Assembly: GCF_015594545.1 (NCBI RefSeq)
Contig: NZ_JADIIO010000001.1
Span: 1,984,001 to 2,048,000, forward strand
Direction: 5' to 3'
DNA length: 64,000 nucleotides
DNA from: Staphylococcus durrellii
Lineage (GTDB): Bacteria; Bacillota; Bacilli; Staphylococcales; Staphylococcaceae
Shown here piece after piece: positions 1-8,694 of the stretch; within the stretch, counting starts at the first letter, position 1; every line of letters starts with the position of its first letter. Position numbers and translations under genes: made by a program. The notes under the pieces were generated by a model that was not told where the DNA came from, did not search any database, and saw only the letters and a program-made list of their open reading frames with translations.

Positions 1-188
1 AATACAAAACATTCATGTCGAGCGTTTTCTAACACTAAAGTTTTATAGACATACTTAACGTCTACCCCAACTGTTTGTGCCACAGTAATACCATCCATAT
101 GTTTATGAGTAACTTCGTAACGATTCACCTCATATTCGATGTTAGCTTTTTCTAATATGCGCATCGCATTTGTTTTTTTATGTTTCAT
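1..188 (-). CDS. YbaK/EbsC-family Cys-tRNA(Pro) deacylase, 3' part cut by window edge
   Basis: Only the first 62 codons are visible; the gene runs off the left edge. The ATG at 188 follows a GAAGG ribosome site in AATAGAAGGTATGATTG. The protein begins MKHKKTNAMRILEKANIEYE and continues with a THKHMDGITVAQTVG stretch, which is typical of the YbaK/EbsC aminoacyl-tRNA editing domain. Family members hydrolyse mischarged Cys-tRNA(Pro). The family call rests on the N-terminus alone; the catalytic lysine region is outside the window. Confidence 0.72.
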   Translation of the reverse strand, partial: MKHKKTNAMRILEKANIEYEVNRYEVTHKHMDGITVAQTVGVDVKYVYKTLVLENARHECFV

Positions 189-272
189 CAATCATACCTT
201 CTATTGTCATTATTGATATTATAGTTCAAAGTTTTGCAGCCATACAACTAGCCGTGCAATTCACATTGTCAA

Positions 273-1142
273 TTAATCAATATCAAGCGTCTTAATAAAC
301 GATTTTAGTTCTTCACTCATTGTTTGATCTTTTAGCGCAAATTCAATCGTAGTTTTAACAAAACCTAATTTCTCTCCAACATCGAAACGATTGCCTTCAA
401 AATCATACGCAAAAACTTGATTATCTTTGTTTAAGCGCTCTATAGCATCTGTTAACTGTATTTCACCTCCAGCACCCTCACCTTGAGTTTCTAAATAATC
501 AAAGATTTCGGGTGTAAGCACGTAACGTCCCATAATAGCTAAGTTAGATGGTGCAGTCCCTTCAGCTGGTTTTTCTACAAATTCTTTAACTTCGTAACGG
601 CGCTCTTGGTGAGCAACAGGATCTATAATGCCATATCTATGCGTTTCATTTTCTGGCACTTCCTGTACGCCAATGACCGACTTTTCTGTTTGTTCATATA
701 TATCTATAAGTTGTTTAATTGCTGGTGTATCTGATTCGACGATATCATCGCCTAATAGTACTGCAAATGGTTCATCGCCTATAAATTGACGGGCAGAATA
801 AATGGCATGACCTAAACCTTTTTGTTCTTTCTGTCTCACGTAAAAAATATTCGCCAACTCAGTTGAATATTTCACGCGTTCTAACAAATCATCTTTGCCT
901 TTTTCCTCTAAAATCATTTCTAATTCTTTTTGATTATCAAAATGATCTTCTATAGCTCTCTTATGCTTACCTGTAACAATAATTATGTCTTCGATTCCAG
1001 CTTTAGCAGCTTCTTCTACTATGTATTGAATTGTTGGTTTATCTAATATAGGCAACATTTCTTTTGGCATCGCTTTTGTTGCTGGTAGAAATCTTGTACC
1101 TAAACCCGCAGCAGGTATGATTGCTTTTTTTATCTTTTTCAC
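273..1142 (-). CDS. galU: UTP-glucose-1-phosphate uridylyltransferase
   Basis: Makes UDP-glucose from UTP and glucose-1-phosphate; in staphylococci this feeds glycolipid anchor (lipoteichoic acid) and other glucosylation pathways. The nucleotide-binding stretch [19 protein letters not shown] lies within the first 30 residues, followed by VLLGDDIV and the late VEKP motif. The GTG at 1142, preceded by AAAGGGTGAAC, gives 289 residues and aligns the N-terminus ([14 protein letters not shown]) with the family. An upstream in-frame start at 1181 would add 13 residues with no homology and a poorer ribosome site. The gene is also called gtaB in Bacillus. It appears to be transcribed alone. Confidence 0.95.
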   Translation of the reverse strand: MKKIKKAIIPAAGLGTRFLPATKAMPKEMLPILDKPTIQYIVEEAAKAGIEDIIIVTGKHKRAIEDHFDNQKELEMILEEKGKDDLLERVKYSTELANIFYVRQKEQKGLGHAIYSARQFIGDEPFAVLLGDDIVESDTPAIKQLIDIYEQTEKSVIGVQEVPENETHRYGIIDPVAHQERRYEVKEFVEKPAEGTAPSNLAIMGRYVLTPEIFDYLETQGEGAGGEIQLTDAIERLNKDNQVFAYDFEGNRFDVGEKLGFVKTTIEFALKDQTMSEELKSFIKTLDID

Positions 1143-1218
1143 AAAGTTCACCCTTTTCATTATATATACATTATTAAACATAGCTTAACATTAATTACTT
1201 ATTTATTAGTATAAAGAA

Positions 1219-1250
1219 ATTCACACAAATCTACTTAGATTTATGTGAAT
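1219..1250 (-). terminator. Rho-independent terminator of the 1276-2013 gene
   Basis: A 15-bp inverted repeat (ATTCACA-Y-AAATCTA) just past the stop codon, followed on the minus strand by TTTCTTT. The single mismatch is a G-U pair in minus-strand RNA, which fits termination of the minus gene. Confidence 0.7.
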
Positions 1251-1275
1251 CGTAACATTTTTTAAAGTTATTGGG

Positions 1276-2013
1276 CTATTCTCGCGTTGGTAAATTAACT
1301 ACATTACCTGAATTAGTCACGTTTACTTTGAGTTGTTTATTATTTAATGAATCGATAAATGAATATATTATACCTCTAGTAGTATGTCTTTCATTTTGCA
1401 ATCTTGCATGTGAAGATAATTGGTCTCGGGCATACATTTGAGCAATGACAGACTTTTCTTGATTAGTAACATTGATATTCTGCTTTTTAGTTTTAACTGG
1501 TTTGAAATCCATATCAAAAATTTTAGGACTATTATTAGAATTAACTGTGACTCTACAATATGTGCCTTTTTGTTTTGCATTTTCAAACGTAAAAATATAA
1601 TAATATTTACCATTAAAACTTTTGTCTATAGCATAGTCATGGTATCGATTATGACTTTGATTATTACTATTTACCATTGATTGGGCTGAGCCTATAGCAG
1701 AAGTAAATTGAGGCAAATGTTTGTTTGCTACTTCATCGTTATTAGAAATATTAGTAGTATTTTGCGCAATTGCAATAGACCGCTTCCCATTTCTAGGATT
1801 ATTTAGACCTTTAGGTTGAATGGCAGCATCAATTGTATTGTAGTTTGAAAACATACTTTCCACTTTATTAACAACAATATTTTTGACATGGGGTTTACTA
1901 CATATAAATTCATGTACTTTAATTAGTGCGTATTGATTAGTAGCAATAAATAATAGGAAGGCTAAAAAGCATGCTAGTAAAAATGTTACCAGCCCTAGCA
2001 TTATGTTTTTCAT
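1276..2013 (-). CDS. Hypothetical membrane-anchored extracytoplasmic protein
   Basis: Unrecognised 245-residue protein. One N-terminal hydrophobic segment (residues about 4-25, GLVTFLLACFLAFLLFIATN) is followed by a long polar part rich in Asn, Lys and Ser with no further membrane segment. This points to a single-pass or uncleaved-signal protein with its bulk outside the membrane. There is no lipobox or LPXTG. The ATG follows GGGGAGGTAATTT, a strong ribosome site. It sits between galU and norA on the same strand, and hairpins on both sides suggest its own transcript. Confidence 0.7.
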   Translation of the reverse strand: MKNIMLGLVTFLLACFLAFLLFIATNQYALIKVHEFICSKPHVKNIVVNKVESMFSNYNTIDAAIQPKGLNNPRNGKRSIAIAQNTTNISNNDEVANKHLPQFTSAIGSAQSMVNSNNQSHNRYHDYAIDKSFNGKYYYIFTFENAKQKGTYCRVTVNSNNSPKIFDMDFKPVKTKKQNINVTNQEKSVIAQMYARDQLSSHARLQNERHTTRGIIYSFIDSLNNKQLKVNVTNSGNVVNLPTRE

Positions 2014-2195
2014 AAATTACCTCCCCAATTACTCTATTACTTTAATAAATAGTAACATAAATAATAGCGTAAAAAGGTTAAGTGTAGCGCAATTTAAAAA
2101 GAATGTAATGTATATAACATATTTATTACGAATCCAAAAAATTACTATAACAAAATTGTCACAAAACCACGATTTTAAATACTTTAATAACCAAT

Positions 2196-2228
2196 AAACC
2201 ACACTTTTTTTAGATAAAAGTGTGGTTT
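2196..2228 (-). terminator. Terminator downstream of norA
   Basis: A 13-bp perfect stem (AAACCACACTTTT and its complement) with an 7-nt loop, 36 bases past the norA stop. Confidence 0.75.
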
Positions 2229-2263
2229 ACTCACAGGTTTAAAGTTATTTTTAGACTTTAAGA

Positions 2264-3424
2264 TTAAGCGTTTTTTCGTTTCCTTCTCAAAGTTTTTTCG
2301 ATGAAAATTACAAGTACACCTAGTATCATTACAACTATAGACATATATAATGGGAACTCAAAATTAACATCAAATAACGAGCCTGCCACTAACGGACCTA
2401 CAAAGTTTCCCATACTCGTAAAAGTAGAGTTTAAACCACCAGCAAATCCTTGGCGATCACCCGCAATATTAGAAAAATAATTCGTAATTGCTGGACGAAT
2501 CATATCAAATCCTATAAAAACGATAAAACTCACTATCATGATTCCCCAATAACTTTGCGTTATCGTCAAACCAATTAAAATTACTGCTGAATATATCAGC
2601 GCATAAGTTATGAAATTTAGTTCGCTGAAATATTTCATAAATTTATCGAAGAAAAAGACTTGGAATACTGCGCCTGCAATACCACCACCTGTAATTGCTA
2701 TTGAAATATCTAAAGGTGAATAATGTGCTTTGTCTGCAGTGTATAATGGAAACAGCGTCTCAAATGAAGACAATCCAAATGCCAATACAAGCGTAAGTAT
2801 GATTGGCGTTAAAAATACTTTCCAGTTTATTTTGCTTAACATCTCTGGTTGATAGTTCGTAAAACCAGCCGTTGTCGTCTTTTTAGGATTATGAATAAGT
2901 ATAATAGATAAAATTAGGGCGAGGATACCACTAAATCCTGCAACGAAGAACGGTAATCTATGTGAGAATTCAGCTAAAAATCCACCTAATCCCGGTCCTA
3001 AAATAAAGCCTGAATTAATAATTGCGGACATGTAGCCAAAGTTTTTGGCCTTATCACCAGATGGAGATATATCTGCTATTAATCCTGTAACACCTGGCAT
3101 TACCATACCAGCACTGAAACCACCTAAAATTCTCGACACTATTAATAAAGTAAAAGAATGACTAATTGCGAATAAAAATTCTGAAATAGCGAAGAGTAAC
3201 AGCCCAATGCATATTATTAACTTCTTACCAAGTTTATCAGCTAATGTTCCACCAAAAGGTGATATAAACATTTGTGCTAAAGCAAAGACAGCTACTAAAA
3301 TTCCTAAATCGCTACCTTTTAAACCTAAATCCTTCAAATATACAGGTAATACAGGAACTATTAAGCCTATACCTAAAAAAACAAGAAAAATATTAAAATA
3401 TAAGACATAAAACTGTTTATTCAT
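2264..3424 (-). CDS. norA: Multidrug efflux MFS transporter NorA
   Basis: Proton-driven exporter of fluoroquinolones, dyes and quaternary ammonium compounds in the cytoplasmic membrane. At 386 residues it matches the family length (388 in S. aureus) and opens MNKQFYVLYFNIFLVFLGIG, very close to S. aureus NorA. MFS motif A (GGTLADKLGKK, about residues 58-68) and the antiporter motif C region (NSGFILGPGLGGFLAE) are intact, with about 12 hydrophobic segments. The late segment FIGFDMIRPAITNYFSNIAG is also as in NorA. It is divergent from the PPC-domain gene. In S. aureus norA is controlled by MgrA, which is encoded here at 8695-9138. Confidence 0.96.
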   Translation of the reverse strand: MNKQFYVLYFNIFLVFLGIGLIVPVLPVYLKDLGLKGSDLGILVAVFALAQMFISPFGGTLADKLGKKLIICIGLLLFAISEFLFAISHSFTLLIVSRILGGFSAGMVMPGVTGLIADISPSGDKAKNFGYMSAIINSGFILGPGLGGFLAEFSHRLPFFVAGFSGILALILSIILIHNPKKTTTAGFTNYQPEMLSKINWKVFLTPIILTLVLAFGLSSFETLFPLYTADKAHYSPLDISIAITGGGIAGAVFQVFFFDKFMKYFSELNFITYALIYSAVILIGLTITQSYWGIMIVSFIVFIGFDMIRPAITNYFSNIAGDRQGFAGGLNSTFTSMGNFVGPLVAGSLFDVNFEFPLYMSIVVMILGVLVIFIEKTLRRKRKNA

Positions 3425-3632
3425 AATTCACTCTCCCCACTATAAAATATAAAGTCACTTAACTGGTTAATTCACAAAAGAATTAAAATGATTAATTTGT
3501 ACAATATTACAACATTCTATTACAACTTCCATAATGAACACAATAGTTAAAATAAACTTTTTTAGCGTTATGAACAAATCAACTCGGGGTATTTAGTAAT
3601 TATACAGAAATATACAAATAGGTGGGAGTTAT

Positions 3633-4061
3633 ATGAACTATAAAGTTTACGGACAAACTATTGTATTAGTTTTAGAACAAGGTGAAGATATTGTTGAACA
3701 AGTTACAATAATCGCACAACAACAAAATGGTAAATTTGGTACTGTAAGTGGCATTGGTGCTTGCCAAGGCGTAGAACTAAATTTTTATAATCTTGAAACT
3801 CAAACATACGAAAAAAGAGCAGTCCAAGAGCCACTTGAATTAATTAGCTTACTCGGTAACATCTCGCATATTGACGATACGCCATTCGCGCATCTTCATG
3901 CCACGTTTGGTACCAATCAATACCAAACGTTAAGTGGTCATTTGACCAAGGCCGTCGTATCCGCCACAGCTGAAATTGTGATTACTATGACAGAATTAGA
4001 TATCAATCGCAAACACAGTAGCCAAATTGGTTTGAATTTATTAGATTTATCAACTAAATGA
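3633..4061 (+). CDS. PPC/DUF296-domain protein
   Basis: A 142-residue single-domain protein of the PPC (DUF296) family, related to the AT-hook-associated domain of plants but occurring alone in bacteria. Visible features are the SGIGACQGVELNFYN stretch and the FAHLHATFG motif with paired histidines (about residues 87-89), a probable metal site. The biological role in bacteria is unclear. The start follows AGGTGGGAGTTAT. It is divergent from norA. A GGGTAT hexamer at 3587-3592 resembles a sigma-B -10 but has only a weak -35 partner. Confidence 0.8.
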   Translation: MNYKVYGQTIVLVLEQGEDIVEQVTIIAQQQNGKFGTVSGIGACQGVELNFYNLETQTYEKRAVQEPLELISLLGNISHIDDTPFAHLHATFGTNQYQTLSGHLTKAVVSATAEIVITMTELDINRKHSSQIGLNLLDLSTK

Positions 4062-4083
4062 TAAGTCATTACTTTGCACTTTT

Positions 4084-4123
4084 ACAGGGGTGAAATCATG
4101 AAACTACTAGGTTTCACTCCTGT
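4084..4123 (+). terminator. Terminator of the PPC-domain gene
   Basis: A 12-bp stem (ACAGGGGTGAAA / TTTCACTCCTGT, one G-U pair) followed by TTTTAG, 22 bases after the stop codon. Confidence 0.75.
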
Positions 4124-4381
4124 TTTAGTATGTTTTGATTTTCTAGGTCATTACTAACAGTAATAATATGCCATAGAAAAAACGCTAAACTTTTTTATCG
4201 ATGAGTTCATGTGCATAATAAATACGTGTTCATCGTGGTAAGATAAAGGAAGCTTCCTATTTTCATTCCTTTTCTATTGATTATAAAAATCAAAACGTGT
4301 ATTATTAAACCTCATATTCTCAAATTCACTTTGTATTATTATGAGTATAAAATAGCAGTTTTAATAAGGAAGGTAAGTCTT

Positions 4382-5014
4382 ATGAACTTTAAATATAAAG
4401 TAAGATATATAGCACGTATTGTATTTCTGTTGCTTATTGTAATTTCTATCTTAAAAAATAATGTATATGGTTTTATGACACTAAACCTCTTTTTGGCATA
4501 TATACCTTTAGAACTATGCCTATTACTTAAATTATTTAAGCCCAAACGAAAATTTGAATGGCCATTATTTATAATTTTTTCGCTTATTTTTGTCTTTATG
4601 GTTCCCAATACATTTTATATGATTACAGATTTAATTCATTTAAATCAATTTGCATTTAACTTTTACGCTGGACTAAATATTGTTGAGTGGAAATACTTTG
4701 CGTACCTAGTAGCAGCAGTGTTTTTCTCCTTATATTGTTTATTGCTCATATTCCTCGAAATGAGCACTTTCACGCATTATATGTGGTTAAATCGTGTCAT
4801 TATCCTAATTATGATGTTTTTAAATGGCCTAGGCATTTATATGGGTAGATTTTTACGTGTCCATTCTGTTTATTTAATCAATGAACCATTACGTATATTT
4901 AGAGAAGTATTTGTGGCTATCTTTAATATTGATACTATTATATTTGTATTGTTGATGGTGGCCTTGCAATTATTACTTGTGCTGTTTATGAAAGGAGTTC
5001 GTATCGCGAAATGA
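4382..5014 (+). CDS. DUF1361-family membrane protein
   Basis: A 210-residue polytopic membrane protein with about seven hydrophobic segments. PNTFYMITDLIHL (about residues 76-88) and the later LNGLGIYMGRFLRVHS stretch are characteristic of DUF1361. Function is unknown. I chose the ATG at 4382 because AAGGAAGG lies eight bases upstream. A longer frame from 4277 exists, but its extra 35 residues look unlike the family and lack a ribosome site. It is translationally coupled to the next gene by an ATGA overlap. Confidence 0.82.
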   Translation: MNFKYKVRYIARIVFLLLIVISILKNNVYGFMTLNLFLAYIPLELCLLLKLFKPKRKFEWPLFIIFSLIFVFMVPNTFYMITDLIHLNQFAFNFYAGLNIVEWKYFAYLVAAVFFSLYCLLLIFLEMSTFTHYMWLNRVIILIMMFLNGLGIYMGRFLRVHSVYLINEPLRIFREVFVAIFNIDTIIFVLLMVALQLLLVLFMKGVRIAK

Positions 5015-5280
5015 TCACAAAAATTATTATTTTAATAACTATCATTATCTTACTCCAACTCATTATTGGCCATTTTCTACATGAAGTAGGTTTTTCAATA
5101 TTTCATAGCATAATTTTAATGGTTTTTCCATTAGGCATTGCCCTATTTTTTCTACAGTTGTTTTATTATGAACAGCGCTACCCAGAATGGTCAGTACCTT
5201 TAAAAGTTAAATTAAGATTGAAGTATATGTATATTATTACTTTCTTTGAATATGTAGCCGTTTACATTTGCTTATTTTAA
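5011..5280 (+). CDS. Small hypothetical membrane protein
   Basis: Unrecognised 89-residue protein with three hydrophobic segments (about residues 3-20, 28-50 and 70-88) and a central charged turn (YYEQRYPEWSVPLKVKLRLK). It overlaps the DUF1361 gene by four bases, so the two are probably made together as a membrane pair. A strong hairpin 38 bases after the stop ends the transcript. Confidence 0.65.
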   Translation: MITKIIILITIIILLQLIIGHFLHEVGFSIFHSIILMVFPLGIALFFLQLFYYEQRYPEWSVPLKVKLRLKYMYIITFFEYVAVYICLF

Positions 5281-5317
5281 ATAATAAAACAGTTTTGGGA
5301 CATCGGTCTCAAACTAA

Positions 5318-5350
5318 TAACCCTTAATGATTTAAAATCATTAAGGGTTA
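5318..5350 (+). terminator. Hairpin 1 of repeat copy A, terminator of the DUF1361 pair
   Basis: Perfect 16-bp inverted repeat (TAACCCTTAATGATTT) followed by ATTTTTT. Confidence 0.85.
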
Positions 5351-5367
5351 ATTTTTTATATTCAAAA

Positions 5368-5511
5368 TTACGTATTGTATGGTTTGCTTTTGTAACAATC
5401 ACGACAGTATTTCGCTTTATACTCGCGTGACGGTTCAAGCATTAAATTAAATCTAGCTAGAATTCGTATACTTCTTAATGGTCCTAAATCAAAAAATTCA
5501 ACGAGTTGCAT
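5368..5511 (-). CDS. Possible 47-residue protein between the two hairpins of repeat copy A
   Basis: An open frame starts MQLVEFFDLGPLRSIRILAR and ends with a Cys-x-x-Cys-containing basic tail (KYCRDCYKSK). It fills most of the spacer between hairpins 1 and 2. The composition looks protein-like, and the Cys pair hints at a half zinc site. However, no Shine-Dalgarno sequence precedes the ATG (TTCTTATAAAATT), and the transcript would have to pass hairpin 2. It may be the remnant of a longer gene. I do not recognise a family. Confidence 0.3.
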   Translation of the reverse strand: MQLVEFFDLGPLRSIRILARFNLMLEPSREYKAKYCRDCYKSKPYNT

Positions 5512-5532
5512 AATTTTATAAGAACAAAGCAA

Positions 5533-5569
5533 ACGTCAATTGCTATATTATTTCGATAGCAATTGACGT
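5533..5569 (-). terminator. Hairpin 2 of repeat copy A, terminator of the dedA operon
   Basis: A 14-bp perfect stem with loop ATTATTTCG; minus-strand tail TTTGCTTTGTT. It lies 82 bases past the dedA stop. Confidence 0.7.
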
Positions 5570-5650
5570 CTATACATTAGTCAAAGATATTTTAAGTCAC
5601 AAAGTTGATTTTAACTTCACACTAAATTTAATATTTTAATGACGCTATAA

Positions 5651-6259
5651 TTACTTTTGTCGTATTCTTTTTAACCATTTGAATAGTATATATATAACAA
5701 GAATCAATAATAAAACATAAATAATTTTAGAATAAATATCCATGTAGTTTACAATTAGGTGCCAATTCCCACCTACAGTTTGCCCAAGATATATCAAAAT
5801 GATATTCCATATCAGTGTACCAAGTGTCGTAAATAAAATAAAAAGCCATATATTCATTTTTGTAATGCCAGCGGGAATAGAAATAAGACTACGTATCAAA
5901 GGAATAAACCTACAAAAGAAAATAGTCCAATATCCGTAACGCTCAAACCAATTAAAAGTTTTAGCTAAATCTTCCGCATTTACACGTAAAAATTTACCGT
6001 ACTTTTGTACTAACTTAAATAATTTATCTTCCCCTATCCAAACACCTATACCATATAATACAATCGCGCCAATAACCGAACCGATTGTAGACGTTATAAC
6101 GACACCAATGAAATTTATATCAGATTTCGTTGTCATAAATCCGCCAAAGGTTAAAATAATTTCAGACGGTATAGGCGGGAAAATATTTTCTAAAAATATT
6201 AACCACGCAATACCAAAGTAACCATATTGTTCCATAAAATGAATAATCCATTTTTCCAT
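5651..6259 (-). CDS. DedA-family membrane protein
   Basis: A 202-residue DedA/VTT-domain protein. The family is linked to undecaprenyl-phosphate or phospholipid flipping and to membrane potential. Diagnostic parts are ENIFPPIPSEIIL (about residues 24-36), the FFCRFIPLIRSLISIPAG motif (about 114-131) with its two essential-type arginines, and terminal hydrophobic helices. It is the last gene of a four-gene minus-strand run (cobW-like, aldo/keto reductase, small membrane protein, dedA) and is terminated by the intergenic repeat downstream. Confidence 0.88.
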   Translation of the reverse strand: MEKWIIHFMEQYGYFGIAWLIFLENIFPPIPSEIILTFGGFMTTKSDINFIGVVITSTIGSVIGAIVLYGIGVWIGEDKLFKLVQKYGKFLRVNAEDLAKTFNWFERYGYWTIFFCRFIPLIRSLISIPAGITKMNIWLFILFTTLGTLIWNIILIYLGQTVGGNWHLIVNYMDIYSKIIYVLLLILVIYILFKWLKRIRQK

Positions 6260-6284
6260 TCATTTTCTCCTAATAACTAATTTT

Positions 6285-6584
6285 TTAGAATAAATTATTA
6301 ACTGAACCATATAGGTATATTAGCGTACCAAATATACCGCCTGTTAATATTGTTAAAATTAATGACTGCAACATTGTCCGTTTGTAATGTTTAACGAATG
6401 ACACGAATAACAATCCGCCATTATATAAGAAAAACAAACCAAATAATGCTAGAAATACATTAATATCGGGATATGCAATATTTAATAACAATATCACTAT
6501 AGCGAAACCTAAAAAGGGAAAATTTATTAGGTTTCGTTGGAATCTTGCTTCTTTCTCTTGATGTTGATCGTTCTTTTGACTCAT
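6285..6584 (-). CDS. Small hypothetical membrane protein
   Basis: Unrecognised 99-residue protein. A charged Gln/Lys/Glu-rich N-terminus (residues 1-20) is followed by three hydrophobic segments (about 24-40, 42-63 and 73-95). It lies 25 bases upstream of dedA and 19 bases after the aldo/keto reductase, so it is probably co-transcribed with both. The ribosome site is AAAAGGAGAAATAGCAA. Confidence 0.68.
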   Translation of the reverse strand: MSQKNDQHQEKEARFQRNLINFPFLGFAIVILLLNIAYPDINVFLALFGLFFLYNGGLLFVSFVKHYKRTMLQSLILTILTGGIFGTLIYLYGSVNNLF

Positions 6585-6603
6585 TTGCTATTTCTCCTTT
6601 TAA

Positions 6604-7512
6604 TTATGGAATATCATGACCAAGTGATGCAGTATAAATATCAAACCATTCTTGATCTGTAAGTGTAATATTAAATCCTGCCAACGCATCATCAATACGG
6701 CTAATTTGATGCGTACCTAACACAGGCATAACTTGAGCAGGGTGCTTATTAAGCCATGCCATAATGATTCCAGAAGCCGTAACTTGGTATTTTTGTGCTA
6801 AAGGCTCAATTATATTCATAATTCTTTGTGCCTTTGCATCTTCTGAGCTAAATAGTTTGCCTCCAGCAAGTGGACTCCATGCCATGACTTTGACCTCATC
6901 TTTATACATATGATTAATAGTACCATCATCAAGTGCATCAAGCGTATATGGTGATAATTCTAATTGATTTAACGTGATATGTAATTTGTCACATACCAAA
7001 TTATTATTCAATAAATCATATTGAGATTTATTAAAATTAGACACTCCAAATGACTTAACTTTTCCAGCTGTCACTAATTCTTTCAATGCTTCAGTGATTT
7101 CATTAGGATCCATTAATGGAGATGGGCGATGGATAAGTAAAGAATCAAGATAGTCGACATTTAACTCTGTCAACGATCTATTAACTGACCGTTCAATATG
7201 TGCTTTCGTATGATCATAGCGATGTCCATTCGTCCATGACAGTTCGTCAGAAGGTAACACAATGCCACATTTAGACACTATTTCCAACTTTTCTCTAAGT
7301 TTGGGAGATAGTTTTAATGCTTCACCGAATATTCCCTCACATGTGTAGTCACCATAAATATCTGCGTGATCCATAGTAGTAATACCTCTATCAACTAATT
7401 CATGTAAATATTTATTTAGTTGTTGTGATGACCATTCCCATGTGTGGGTGCGCCAAAATCCTTGTATCATTTTTGAAAAAGAAACGTGCTGATTAATTGT
7501 AACCTTGTCCAT
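6604..7512 (-). CDS. Aldo/keto reductase
   Basis: A 302-residue NADPH-dependent oxidoreductase of the aldo/keto reductase superfamily (YdhF-like subgroup). The catalytic tetrad can be read: Asp and Tyr in MDHADIYGDY (about residues 47-56), Lys in VSKCGI (about 80) and His in LLIHRPSP (about 127). The late SPLAGGKLF stretch and C-terminal helix bind cofactor in the family. Substrate is unknown. It lies 31 bases after the cobW-like GTPase, so an operon is likely. Confidence 0.88.
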   Translation of the reverse strand: MDKVTINQHVSFSKMIQGFWRTHTWEWSSQQLNKYLHELVDRGITTMDHADIYGDYTCEGIFGEALKLSPKLREKLEIVSKCGIVLPSDELSWTNGHRYDHTKAHIERSVNRSLTELNVDYLDSLLIHRPSPLMDPNEITEALKELVTAGKVKSFGVSNFNKSQYDLLNNNLVCDKLHITLNQLELSPYTLDALDDGTINHMYKDEVKVMAWSPLAGGKLFSSEDAKAQRIMNIIEPLAQKYQVTASGIIMAWLNKHPAQVMPVLGTHQISRIDDALAGFNITLTDQEWFDIYTASLGHDIP

Positions 7513-7543
7513 CTATAACACATCCTTAATAACGTTTTGTTGA

Positions 7544-8467
7544 TTACGTAAATTGTAACATGTCTAACTTATTTTTTATTCTCTCAACATCTAAATGTTC
7601 ACCAATAATAACAATTGTTAAATTTTTATCACATTCTACTGGTTGATAGTTTGGCATACCGTGAGCATATTGAAATTCATAAATGACATTCGGCTCATCG
7701 CGAAACATTACATATCCTTTCAGTCTTAAAACATTTTCTGGCAGTCGTAAAATAAATTGATAAAACAGACGTCTATCGATTGCGGAGGTAAAGGTATAAT
7801 TTAACGAATTAATATTATGGTGGTCTCCATGAGAATGTTCTAGTTGCAAATCCTTTTGATTAACCGATCTTATTTGGTCATTAGAAACACGCCCATATGT
7901 AGTATAAAAAATAGTCGCTTTATCGTTTATAATATTTAATTCCGTTAACTTTTCTCGCTCCCCTTCAGTTATTAAGTCCATTTTATTCACTAACAATAAA
8001 CTGCATACACTTAATTGTTCTTCCATAAGTTTCTTAGTCTGAGGTGTGTAGCGCTCTCTATCTATAAAAGTAGTTGCGTCAACTACACCAATAATAAACG
8101 GTTGAGCAACTTCATCGATAATTTCGGGGTCTTGGCAAGCGGCTATAATTTCAATTGGATGTGCGATACCAGTAGCTTCTATAACAATGTGATCATATTC
8201 GTTTTTAGCAATGACTTGTTTTAATTGTACCAATAAATCTTGTTTTAGATCACAACATACGCAACCATTCAGCATTGGAATGACTGGTACTTCTTTTGAA
8301 AATTGATTATTCACATCGAAATTACCAACTTCATTAACAACAATTTGAGGATTTTCCTCCCTTTTTAATAAATTTTGTATATAATTATTAAGAAATGTTG
8401 TTTTTCCGCTGCCAAGAAAACCAGTCACAATAGTTACCGCAAGCTTTTGTTCCTTAAAATAATTCAT
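7544..8467 (-). CDS. CobW/COG0523-family GTPase (putative metal chaperone)
   Basis: A 307-residue G3E GTPase. Near the N-terminus are the P-loop GFLGSGKTTFLN and then the NGCVCCDLK metal-binding CxCC motif, followed by NKMD for guanine specificity and a CobW C-terminal domain with EHSHGDHHN, a His-rich linker. Family members insert or shuttle zinc, cobalt or other metals. I saw no Zur-type operator upstream, so the metal cannot be assigned. I chose the ATG at 8467 because GAGTGA lies five bases upstream; a GTG nine bases earlier overlaps that site. Confidence 0.88.
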   Translation of the reverse strand: MNYFKEQKLAVTIVTGFLGSGKTTFLNNYIQNLLKREENPQIVVNEVGNFDVNNQFSKEVPVIPMLNGCVCCDLKQDLLVQLKQVIAKNEYDHIVIEATGIAHPIEIIAACQDPEIIDEVAQPFIIGVVDATTFIDRERYTPQTKKLMEEQLSVCSLLLVNKMDLITEGEREKLTELNIINDKATIFYTTYGRVSNDQIRSVNQKDLQLEHSHGDHHNINSLNYTFTSAIDRRLFYQFILRLPENVLRLKGYVMFRDEPNVIYEFQYAHGMPNYQPVECDKNLTIVIIGEHLDVERIKNKLDMLQFT

Positions 8468-8694
8468 AAAAATCACTCATTTCAAAATTTATTGTTTGCA
8501 TAAAAAATAATTTAAAACTATAATTAACCTTTTACTTGATAAAATATTAAATATCTTCTACACTTTAATCACACTTAATATTTTAGCATGGCAAAGTACA
8601 AAAGTGTGTTTGCAAATGGAATCTATACAACATAGACGGATATAATTCCGATGCACAGAGAAAATACGGATTAGGATGTCTGGAGGAGAACTTA

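Larger units (their letters stand above)
5307..5594 (+). repeat. Paired-hairpin intergenic repeat, family 1 copy A
   Basis: Begins TCTCAAACTAATAACCCTTA, forming hairpin 1 (5318-5333 with 5335-5350, then ATTTTTT). It ends with hairpin 2 (ACGTCAATTGCTAT 5533-5546, ATAGCAATTGACGT 5556-5569) and the tail AGTCAAAGATATTTTA. The same two ends in the same order recur at 18474-18863 and, inverted, at 52852-53130, with unrelated spacers. All copies lie between convergent genes. Hairpin 1 ends the plus-strand DUF1361 pair; hairpin 2 ends the minus-strand dedA operon. Confidence 0.75.

Noticed and set aside
1420-1680. 86-codon plus-strand frame inside the 1276-2013 gene
   Set aside because: Antisense shadow of a gene with a strong ribosome site and terminator; no ribosome site of its own.
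3567-3592. Possible sigma-B promoter before the PPC-domain gene (GTTATG-N14-GGGTAT)
   Set aside because: The -10 is perfect but the -35 matches only its first three bases; not enough to call.
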